Shown here: positions 1-4,929 of the stretch, in pieces
Layout: each line of letters opens with the position of its first letter
Numbering within the stretch: position 1 is the first letter of the stretch
NCBI GenBank assembly: GCA_945865855.1
Contig: CAMBES010000094.1
Coordinates: forward strand, 1-5,572
Direction of reading: 5' to 3'
DNA from: Rhizobium sp. Q54
Lineage (GTDB): Bacteria; Pseudomonadota; Alphaproteobacteria; Rickettsiales; UBA1997
DNA: 5,572 nt
Notes under the pieces: generated by a model
What the model saw: only the letters and a program-made list of their open reading frames with translations
Databases searched by the model: none
Told to the model about the DNA's origin: nothing
Translations under genes and position numbers: made by a program

Positions 1-19
1 AATAATTTTTCTCGAACCC

Positions 20-62
20 CTTGTAAGGAGCTTGAACCTTCCTAACTTGCAGCTCTTAAAAT
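20..62 (+). promoter_or_regulatory. Possible groESL promoter region
   Basis: The 98 bp before groES are AT-rich and hold no recognisable gene. TTGAAC at 32-37 resembles a -35 box and TAAAAT at 57-62 matches five of six bases of the sigma-70 -10 consensus, but the 19-bp spacer is long. CTTGAAC at 31-37 also resembles the -35 of heat-shock sigma-32 promoters (CTTGAA), yet no CCCCAT-like -10 lies at the right distance. CTTG occurs three times (20-23, 31-34, 46-49), GAACC occurs twice 20 bp apart (14-18, 34-38), and CCTT-GT-AAGG (19-28) is a small palindrome. No CIRCE element (TTAGCACTC-N9-GAGTGCTAA) is present in the part shown. The window begins too close to exclude upstream elements. Confidence 0.3.
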
Positions 63-98
63 TTTTAAATTCCCTTAAACTTTAATTTTTAACGATTC

Positions 99-392
99 AT
101 GAAAGTGAAGCCTTTACATGATCGCGTCATTATTGAGCGCGTCGAAGCCGAAAGCAAAACTGCTGGCGGTATTATTATTCCTGATAATGCGAAAGAAAAA
201 CCTTCCGAAGGTAAAGTTGTCGCAGTTGGCGAAGGCCTTCGCGATGATCACGGCAAGCGCATCTCTCTTGAGGTTAAAAAAGGAGATCGCGTTCTATTCC
301 AAAAATGGGGTGGAGCTGAAGTTAAAGTTGATGGCAAAGAGCTCATCATCTTGAAAGAGTCAGATATTCTGGCTGTAATCGAATCTAAATAA
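99..392 (+). CDS. groES: Co-chaperonin GroES (Hsp10)
   Basis: This 97-residue protein has the usual GroES length. GroES forms a heptameric lid that caps the GroEL folding chamber in the cytoplasm and triggers release of substrate into the cavity. The N-terminal MKVKPLHDRVIIERV block is classic for the family. The GroEL-binding mobile loop spans about residues 17-33 and contains the hydrophobic GGIIIP contact (23-28). Residues 35-45 carry the PSEGKVVAVGEG segment, and GDRVLF (62-67) and KESDILAV (86-93) close the beta barrel. The ATG at 99 gives the canonical N-terminus. No Shine-Dalgarno sequence precedes it; the upstream 20 bases are T- and A-rich, so initiation may rely on an unstructured leader. 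groEL follows after 115 bp and is presumably co-transcribed. Nothing in the protein is unusual. Confidence 0.97.
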   Translation: MKVKPLHDRVIIERVEAESKTAGGIIIPDNAKEKPSEGKVVAVGEGLRDDHGKRISLEVKKGDRVLFQKWGGAEVKVDGKELIILKESDILAVIESK

Positions 393-399
393 ATTATAC

Positions 400-471
400 T
401 GCCTTGGTTTCGACTTTGCTCAACCGAAGGCGAATTTTTGTCGCTGATTGAGCAAAGTCGAAACCAAGGCA
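400..471. repeat. Perfect 24-bp inverted repeat between groES and groEL (REP-like palindrome)
   Basis: The left arm (400-423, starting TGCCTTGGTTTCGAC) is the exact reverse complement of the right arm (448-471, ending GTCGAAACCAAGGCA), with a 24-nt loop. Inside the loop GCGA (430-433) can pair with TCGC (441-444). The left arm plus adjoining loop can also fold alone: CCTTGGTT (402-409) pairs with AACC (422-425) and AAGG (427-430), with G426 bulged and a 12-nt loop. The plus-strand stem is followed by A471-A478 rather than a T-run, and the minus-strand side is followed by GTATAATTT, so it is not a normal intrinsic terminator in either direction. A T-C-G-A-C-T-n-n-G-C-T-C-A core resembles dispersed REP-type palindromes as I recall them, which I cannot check here. 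No second copy is seen in this window. Confidence 0.85.
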
Positions 472-498
472 AAAAAAACAAAAAACAATCAAATAAAC

Positions 499-502
499 GG
501 AG
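499..502 (+). promoter_or_regulatory. groEL ribosome binding site (GGAG)
   Basis: GGAG lies 5 nt before the ATG at 508, an ideal Shine-Dalgarno distance. It decides the groEL start in favour of ATG 508 over an in-frame TTG at 448, which would add 20 residues encoded largely by the right arm of the inverted repeat. It is the only clear Shine-Dalgarno sequence among the seven genes of the window. Confidence 0.85.
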
Positions 503-507
503 TAAAA

Positions 508-2151
508 ATGTCTGCAAAAGAAATTATTTTTGGAACCGACGCACGTGCGAGGATACTCGAAGGCGTCGATATTATTGCTAACGCAGTAAAAATAACTTTA
601 GGGCCAAAAGGTCGTAATGTTGTAATTGAAAAATCTTTCGGTTCACCACGCATCACGAAAGACGGCGTGACTGTTGCAAAAGAAATCGAACTATCGGACC
701 GCTTCCAAAACCTTGGTGCGCAAATGATCAAAGAAGTTGCTTCAAAAACCAATGACACTGCTGGCGATGGAACAACTACCTCAACCGTTCTTGCTCAAGC
801 AATTGTGCGCGAAGGTGTTAAATCAGTTGCTGCTGGAATGAATCCAATGGATTTGAAACGTGGTATTGATTTGGCTGTTGAAGCTCTTGTCAAAGAACTC
901 GTGAAGATGAGCAAAAAGATTTCTTCGAAAGAAGAAGTTGCGCAAGTTGCTACAATCTCGGCGAATGGCGACTCTGAAATCGGCAGAAAAATTGCAGAAG
1001 CTGTGCAAAAAGTTGGTCCAGATTCTCCAATTACAGTTGAAGAAGCAAAAGGCTTGGAGTTTGAAGTTAACGTTGTTGAAGGCATGAATTTCGACCGCGG
1101 ATATCTTTCTCCTTACTTCATTACTAATGCCGAAAAAATGGCTGTAGAAATGGAAAATCCTTACGTTTTGTTGTTCGAGAAAAAAATCTCTAACTTGCAA
1201 CCGATGGTTCCATTGCTTGAGGCAGTAGTACAATCAGGCCGTCCACTTTTGATCATAGCTGAAGATGTTGAAGGCGAAGCACTTGCTGCTTTAGTTGTAA
1301 ATAAACTTCGTGCTGGCTTGAAAATCGCAGCGGTGAAAGCACCAGGTTTTGGTGATCGTCGCAAGTCAATAATGGAAGATCTTGCTGTGCTAACTGGCGG
1401 ACAACTCATCTCTGAAGACCTCGGAATGAAGCTCGAAACAGTGACTTTAAAACAACTTGGCCAAGCTAAAAAAATCATCATCGACAAAGAAAATACTACG
1501 ATCGTTGATGGCTCTGGAAAGTCAGTTGATGTCAAAGCTCGCTGCACTTCAATCAAGTCACAAATCGAAGAAACTACTTCTGATTACGATCGTGAAAAAC
1601 TTCAGGAAAGATTGGCTAAACTTTCTGGTGGCGTTGCCATCATTAAAGTCGGCGGAACTACTGAAATCGAAGTGAAAGAGAAAAAAGATCGCGTTGACGA
1701 TGCTCTTGCCGCTACTCGTGCAGCAATGCAAGAAGGAATCGTTCCAGGCGGAGGATCAGCACTGCTCTTCGCCGGACGCGTTCTCGACAAAGTTAAAGGC
1801 GTAAATGAAGACCAGAATGTTGGTGTTAACATCATCAGAAAAGTCATCCAAGCGCCAATCCGTCAAATCGCTGAAAATGCTGGTTTTGATGGCGCAGTTG
1901 TTGCCAACCAAGTTTTGTCGAAAGGCCAAATTTCTTACGGTTATAACGCGCAAACTAATGAATATGTCGACATGTTCAAAGCTGGTATCGTTGACCCAAC
2001 GAAAGTTGTTCGCACCGCTTTGCAAGACGCTTCATCAGTTGCTGGTTTGTTGATCACAACCGAAGCAGCGATTATCGAAAAGAAAGATGATTCGGCTGGA
2101 CACAACCACCCACCAATGGGCGGTGGCATGGGAGGCATGGGAGGCTTCTAA
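508..2151 (+). CDS. groEL: Chaperonin GroEL (Hsp60)
   Basis: GroEL is the ATP-driven double-ring tetradecamer that encloses and folds non-native proteins in the cytoplasm with GroES. At 547 residues it is full length (E. coli, 548). The key residues in E. coli numbering are in place: D52 in RITKDGVTVAKE, D87 in AGDGTTT and the catalytic D398 in RVDDALAATRAA, plus the chaperonin signature AAMQEGIVPGGG (405-416). Apical substrate- and GroES-binding residues are kept (Y199, Y203, F204, L237, L259, V263, V264), with V at 234 instead of L. The C-terminal GGM tail (537-547) is present and ends in F, preceded by a His/Pro-rich GHNHPP. The ATG was chosen because of the GGAG five bases upstream; an in-frame TTG at 448 is unlikely. 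It is the second gene of the groESL operon and is followed by a strong terminator. All catalytic features are intact, so it should be functional. Confidence 0.98.
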   Translation: MSAKEIIFGTDARARILEGVDIIANAVKITLGPKGRNVVIEKSFGSPRITKDGVTVAKEIELSDRFQNLGAQMIKEVASKTNDTAGDGTTTSTVLAQAIVREGVKSVAAGMNPMDLKRGIDLAVEALVKELVKMSKKISSKEEVAQVATISANGDSEIGRKIAEAVQKVGPDSPITVEEAKGLEFEVNVVEGMNFDRGYLSPYFITNAEKMAVEMENPYVLLFEKKISNLQPMVPLLEAVVQSGRPLLIIAEDVEGEALAALVVNKLRAGLKIAAVKAPGFGDRRKSIMEDLAVLTGGQLISEDLGMKLETVTLKQLGQAKKIIIDKENTTIVDGSGKSVDVKARCTSIKSQIEETTSDYDREKLQERLAKLSGGVAIIKVGGTTEIEVKEKKDRVDDALAATRAAMQEGIVPGGGSALLFAGRVLDKVKGVNEDQNVGVNIIRKVIQAPIRQIAENAGFDGAVVANQVLSKGQISYGYNAQTNEYVDMFKAGIVDPTKVVRTALQDASSVAGLLITTEAAIIEKKDDSAGHNHPPMGGGMGGMGGF

Positions 2152-2180
2152 AACTCTCAAACTTTCAGTTAGAAAATAAC

Positions 2181-2217
2181 AAAACCTCGGTCTCAGAAAT
2201 GAGGCCGAGGTTTTTTA
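2181..2217 (+). terminator. Rho-independent terminator of groESL
   Basis: CCTCGGTCTC (2185-2194) pairs with GAGGCCGAGG (2201-2210), including one T-G wobble at 2191/2204. An added A-T pair at 2195/2200 closes a GAAA tetraloop of the stable GNRA type. The stem is followed at once by six Ts (2211-2216), and four As before it can extend the pairing. It begins 29 bp after the groEL stop. On the minus strand the flanking A-run also gives a short T-run, so it may partly stop transcripts arriving from the convergent antitoxin-like gene. Confidence 0.93.
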
Positions 2218-2272
2218 TTGTTTAAGCCGAGAAGTTTTTTACCCGCTTTGCGACCAGGTAAGATTTTCTTGG

Positions 2273-2533
2273 TTAAAGGCTTACAGCATCTCGATGAATT
2301 ACGATGTTGATGTAGGTTTGGTAAGGAATGCCCATTTTTTCAGCTTTTAATTTCATAGCTTCAAGATCTCCTTCAGAAAGTCGGATCGTCACTGATTTTT
2401 TTGCCGCAATGTAGTTTTTTTTAGCAAGTTTTGATTTAGCCAGATTTGCCTTCTGATTCTTAACTGGCTTGGCTTTATACAGATTTTTTTTGATCTCGCG
2501 CTCATATGAATCGAGTTTTATTTTCTTTTTCAT
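2273..2533 (-). CDS. CopG/BrnA-type ribbon-helix-helix antitoxin-like protein, no toxin partner visible
   Basis: This 86-residue, very basic protein has a lysine-rich N-terminal half (16 Lys in the first 46 residues). Its C-terminal half reads as a ribbon-helix-helix DNA-binding fold: beta strand KKSVTIRLS (45-53), helix A about 54-67 (EGDLEAMKLKAEKM), turn GIP, helix B about 70-83 (PYQTYINIVIH). The 'RLSE.DLEAMK.KAE..GIPYQT.I' pattern is that of CopG/BrnA-family antitoxins, which neutralise RelE-like or BrnT-like toxins and repress their own operon. The usual toxin gene is not next to it: groEL ends on one side and a transporter starts on the other. The last residues (RDAVSL) do not match the aromatic ending I remember for the family. 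No Shine-Dalgarno sequence precedes the ATG. It could be an orphan antitoxin, a solitary regulator, or a remnant. The family call is fairly firm; the role is inference. Confidence 0.8.
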   Translation of the reverse strand: MKKKIKLDSYEREIKKNLYKAKPVKNQKANLAKSKLAKKNYIAAKKSVTIRLSEGDLEAMKLKAEKMGIPYQTYINIVIHRDAVSL

Positions 2534-2556
2534 AGGATTTTTAAAATTAGTTATTT

Positions 2557-2586
2557 TTTACAAAGTAAGGACATCGTACATACAAT
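2557..2586 (+). promoter_or_regulatory. Predicted sigma-70-like promoter of the EamA transporter
   Basis: TTTACA (2557-2562) and TACAAT (2581-2586) each match five of six consensus bases, with an 18-bp spacer. Transcription would begin near 2593, only about nine bases before the ATG at 2602, so the mRNA would be nearly leaderless. The -10 box lies inside the near-palindrome at 2571-2588. Confidence 0.5.
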
Positions 2587-2591
2587 GTCAA
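2562..2591 (-). promoter_or_regulatory. Predicted promoter of the antitoxin-like gene, overlapping the divergent one
   Basis: On the minus strand a perfect -35 box TTGACA lies at 2591-2586, followed after 18 bp by TACTTT (2567-2562). The latter is a weak -10 that keeps the key first, second and last bases of TATAAT. Transcription would start about 20 bases upstream of the ATG at 2533. The -35 shares base 2586 with the -10 of the divergent transporter promoter, so the two polymerase sites would compete. Confidence 0.4.
2571..2588. promoter_or_regulatory. Near-palindrome in the divergent promoter region, candidate operator
   Basis: ACATCGTA (2571-2578) and TACAATGT (2581-2588) are inverted repeats matching at seven of eight positions around a CA spacer. 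The site covers the -10 box of the transporter promoter and the edge of the -35 box of the antitoxin-like gene. A dimeric DNA-binding protein sitting here could repress both. The ribbon-helix-helix protein encoded next door is the obvious candidate, but this is inference from position only. Confidence 0.4.
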
Positions 2592-2601
2592 TTTCGCTTT
2601 C

Positions 2602-3504
2602 ATGAATAAAAGCAGCAACCTCTTCATCATAATTTTCCTCGGCTTAATCTGGTCGACTTTCGCAATTTTTACTAAAATTTCTGCCGAAGTTCTTCCTCCA
2701 TTTTTTATCGCCTTCTCGCGCCTGGCGATAGGTGCTTTATTGCTTTGCACTGTTATTTTGTTCCAACGTAAAAAGTTCCTTTTTGCTAAAAATTTTAAAT
2801 TTTATTTCGCCGTCGGGTTCTTCAACTCGGCTTTACCCTTCACGTTATTTGCTGTTGCAGCCAAGTCTTTGGATAGTGGAATCATAGCGATTCTCGATGG
2901 CACGATTCCGATGTTTGAAGTGTTAATTTGTGTTCTAATTTTGCATCGCAAAGCAGATTTAAATGCAGTGATCGGAGTGATTCTTGGAATGATCGGCGTA
3001 ATCGTTACATCTTACGGAAATGGCTCAAGTCTTGGCTTCTCTCCAATTCACATCATCTCAGTTTTAGCAATTCTTTGCGCCTGCATTTCTTACGCCGGCT
3101 CATCGCTCTACATCAATTCTCACTGCCAAAATATCGAATCAATCACACTCGCTTGTGGCAGCGTTACTTGCGCCGCTTTGCTTTTATTACCGTCAATTTT
3201 CTTCGTCGATTTTTCTGTAATCGATTCTTATGTCGGAATGTCGCTCTTCGGACTCGGATTTCTTTGTACCGGAATTGCTTATATTCTTTATTTCAAACTC
3301 GCTGCCGAAGAAGGTTCGCGCACCACGGTCAGCGTGGTTTTACTCATCCCATTTTTTGGAACATTGATCGGAGTATTTTTTGCCGGAGAGGCTCTAACCA
3401 TTAATAAAATAATAGGCTGTTTGATGATTTTGACGAGCATGAAATTCATCCTAAATCTTTCGCGCAAAAACTTCTTCAAGTCGAGAGAAGCGCATATTCT
3501 CTAG
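2602..3504 (+). CDS. DMT superfamily (EamA family) membrane transporter
   Basis: This 300-residue, strongly hydrophobic protein has the length and layout of a drug/metabolite transporter of the ten-helix EamA type, acting in the inner membrane. Likely helices lie near residues 7-28, 33-54, 66-86, 89-113, 119-140, 149-171, 178-200, 208-231, 240-262 and 264-284. The two-repeat structure shows: the first half has LGLIWSTFAIFTK and the 'R..IGALLL' helix, ending in GVILGMIGVIV (125-135). The second half ends in LIPFFGTLIGVFFAGEALT (248-266) and GCLMI, the typical EamA finish. A short basic tail (SRKNFFKSREAH) follows. Family members export amino acids, metabolites or drugs, or import nucleotide-sugar-like or S-adenosylmethionine-like compounds; the substrate cannot be told from sequence. 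The start at 2602 leaves no room for a Shine-Dalgarno site downstream of the predicted promoter. Its stop overlaps the stop of the convergent YihY-family gene. Confidence 0.92.
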   Translation: MNKSSNLFIIIFLGLIWSTFAIFTKISAEVLPPFFIAFSRLAIGALLLCTVILFQRKKFLFAKNFKFYFAVGFFNSALPFTLFAVAAKSLDSGIIAILDGTIPMFEVLICVLILHRKADLNAVIGVILGMIGVIVTSYGNGSSLGFSPIHIISVLAILCACISYAGSSLYINSHCQNIESITLACGSVTCAALLLLPSIFFVDFSVIDSYVGMSLFGLGFLCTGIAYILYFKLAAEEGSRTTVSVVLLIPFFGTLIGVFFAGEALTINKIIGCLMILTSMKFILNLSRKNFFKSREAHIL

Positions 3505-4400
3505 CGACGTTTTAAGAAAACTTGGTAAGCGCGATGGAAATGGTAATTAAATTCTGCGCCAAAAATGAAGACGAGACTGATTAAATAAAAAAACATCAAC
3601 GATGCGATGATTCCCGCAAGTGAACCGTAAACAAAATTCACTTGATGAAAATCTTCCAAATAAATTTTGAATAAATTTCCAAGTAAAATCCAAAGAACTA
3701 CCGCCAATATTGACCCAGGAACGGTTTGCGTAATTTTTTGTTTAGAGTTTGGCAGTGCGTAATAAAGCAAGGAAGTCGCGCAGGAAAGAAGACAGAAAAT
3801 TGCAATTTGGCGCAAATAAAAAATATCAAAATCAGCAACTTGAATTCCCAAGTGAAATTTGTCGTCAAACTCTTTCAAAAATATTGGCACGATAATGAAG
3901 ATGAAAATTCCACTGACGATGGTGAAGATAATCACAAAAAATTCGAGAATGCTAACGAGACGACGCAAGATGTAAGTAGGCGGGCATTTAACGCGATAAG
4001 CACGATTTAAAATCGTCCGACAACCTTCGACCGAAGATGATGCTGTCCAGATCACGCCAATAATTGCGATAGTTAGAAAACTTTGTTCGGGCCCAGAAGT
4101 GATTTCATTAATGCGCGGAGCTAAGGCTTCACTGATCTCTTTCGGTGTCGAAGAAATTATGACATTGATGATTTGAGTTCCGGCTTCGGAAGCGCCGAAA
4201 AATCCGATGATTGCGATTAAAAAAATCAGTGAAGGAAAAAGTGAAAGTATGCTCAAGAAAGCCAAGTATCCAGCATGCTCAATGCCATCATGACGAATAG
4301 TATCAATCACCGAGATGCGAGTAATTTGCGCGGGAATAAGAAGATATTTGTGAAATAGATAATTTAATTGCGAGCGCCGCTGGGGAATTATTTTAGGCAT
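3501..4400 (-). CDS. YihY/BrkB-family inner membrane protein
   Basis: This 299-residue polytopic membrane protein carries the conserved traits of the YihY/BrkB (virulence factor BrkB, formerly 'ribonuclease BN') family. These are a first membrane segment in HAGYLAFLSILSLFPSLIF (42-60) and the IGVIWTASSSVEGCRTILNRAY block (114-135). They also include LPNSKQKI (216-223), followed by a helix with G229 and LW (236-237), the VNFVYGSLAGIIA motif (254-266), and a final helix ending in GAEFN (281-285). About six membrane helices are expected (near 43-68, 108-127, 150-175, 196-216, 226-247, 258-283). The old tRNase BN assignment of this family is a known misannotation; the true role is unsettled, with transport or envelope functions suggested. 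The ATG overlaps the stop of the upstream acetyltransferase gene as TAATG and lacks a Shine-Dalgarno site, suggesting translational coupling. The 3' end overlaps the transporter gene by four bases. Confidence 0.93.
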   Translation of the reverse strand: MPKIIPQRRSQLNYLFHKYLLIPAQITRISVIDTIRHDGIEHAGYLAFLSILSLFPSLIFLIAIIGFFGASEAGTQIINVIISSTPKEISEALAPRINEITSGPEQSFLTIAIIGVIWTASSSVEGCRTILNRAYRVKCPPTYILRRLVSILEFFVIIFTIVSGIFIFIIVPIFLKEFDDKFHLGIQVADFDIFYLRQIAIFCLLSCATSLLYYALPNSKQKITQTVPGSILAVVLWILLGNLFKIYLEDFHQVNFVYGSLAGIIASLMFFYLISLVFIFGAEFNYHFHRAYQVFLKRR

Positions 4401-4837
4401 TATTCGCAGGATTTTTTAAAAAATAATCCTTCGAGCAAAAACTTTTCGCGCGAGAAAATTTTTTGAGATTCTTGTCTTTTTGTTTCGAGACTGCCGACGA
4501 TATTTTTGCAGCCAAAAACTGTTGCCTGCCACTCAATCCAGCGAATCAACATTTTGCCAACGCCAATGCCACGCTTGGTGCGATCAATCATAAAATCTTC
4601 AACCTCGATTGCCTTGCCATGTTGTAATTTACGAATGATGCGAATGCCGATTATGCCAATGCAACGACCATTTTCAACGGCCTGCTCTTCGAACACTGCC
4701 GCCATTTTATAGCCACGCTGCATTTGATTTAATACGTCTTCGACGTAAGTTTCTTGATTCAAATTTTCGTAAATTTGCCGAAGAACTAAGTAAGTCTCGG
4801 CAATTTCTTTGCGAGTTTGAATTTCTTTCATTTGCAT
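4400..4837 (-). CDS. GNAT-family N-acetyltransferase
   Basis: This 145-residue cytoplasmic enzyme has the GNAT fold, which transfers an acetyl group from acetyl-CoA to an amine. After an N-terminal helical part (about 8-42) comes a beta strand with GRCIGIIGIRIIRK (57-70). Motif A follows: IEVEDFMIDRTKRGIGVGKMLI (77-98), with the acetyl-CoA pyrophosphate-binding R-G-I-G-V-G-K loop (89-95) fitting the Q/R-x-x-G-x-G/A consensus. A WIEWQA helix and the strand NIVGSLE come next, then the C-terminal 'RQESQKIFSREKF' helix (121-133), equivalent to the usual 'A..FYEK.GF'. The usual tyrosine near this point is replaced by F128/S129. The acceptor cannot be predicted; small molecules or protein N-termini are both possible. 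ATG 4837 and a second ATG two codons on (4831) are both possible starts. It probably heads a two-gene operon with the YihY-family gene. Confidence 0.88.
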   Translation of the reverse strand: MQMKEIQTRKEIAETYLVLRQIYENLNQETYVEDVLNQMQRGYKMAAVFEEQAVENGRCIGIIGIRIIRKLQHGKAIEVEDFMIDRTKRGIGVGKMLIRWIEWQATVFGCKNIVGSLETKRQESQKIFSREKFLLEGLFFKKSCE

Positions 4838-4866
4838 TTTGTCGGGATTTCTGGAGAAATTATTTT

Positions 4867-4889
4867 CATGCTAAGCTTCTCGAAGCATG
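4867..4889. promoter_or_regulatory. Small inverted repeat between the GNAT gene and argG
   Basis: CATGCT (4867-4872) and AGCATG (4884-4889) are perfect inverted arms around an 11-base centre that itself contains AAGCTT. The repeat sits in the 92-bp divergent gap (4838-4929) that must hold the promoters for both the acetyltransferase/YihY pair and argG. It could be an operator or a hairpin in a leader. It does not look like the AT-rich ARG box of ArgR as known in enterobacteria. No convincing -35/-10 pair was found in this gap on either strand. Confidence 0.3.
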
Positions 4890-4929
4890 GTTCTGAAGGC
4901 AAAGTTTAATTACAAAATAATCAATAAAA

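Noticed and set aside
400..478. The groES-groEL hairpin as an intrinsic terminator
   Set aside because: It is followed by an A-run on the plus strand and by GTATAATTT on the minus strand. Neither side has the T-run needed, and terminating here would cut off groEL.
823..1233. A 136-codon minus-strand reading frame inside groEL
   Set aside because: It is antisense to highly conserved groEL codons, has an implausible composition rich in Phe, Asn and Arg, and has no recognisable motif.
2239..2261. TTACC/GGTAA hairpin downstream of the antitoxin-like gene as its terminator
   Set aside because: On the minus strand the imperfect stem is followed by As, not Ts, and the stem contains a 4-nt bulge. 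The groEL terminator just beyond could serve instead.
2217..2272. A frameshifted continuation of the antitoxin-like protein (lysine-rich codons in another minus frame down to the groEL terminator)
   Set aside because: The alternative frame reads as basic residues such as KKILPGRKAGKKLLG, but it has no family match I recognise and needs a frameshift exactly at the end of an otherwise complete RHH domain. AT-rich sequence readily gives lysine-rich frames.
2928..3404. A 158-codon plus-strand reading frame inside the transporter gene
   Set aside because: It is an out-of-frame shadow of the transporter, rich in Arg, Phe, Ser and His with no domain; the transporter frame has clear helices and family motifs.
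3726..4010. A 94-codon plus-strand frame antisense to the YihY-family gene
   Set aside because: It is an antisense shadow with no domain or ribosome site, opposite a well-supported membrane protein.
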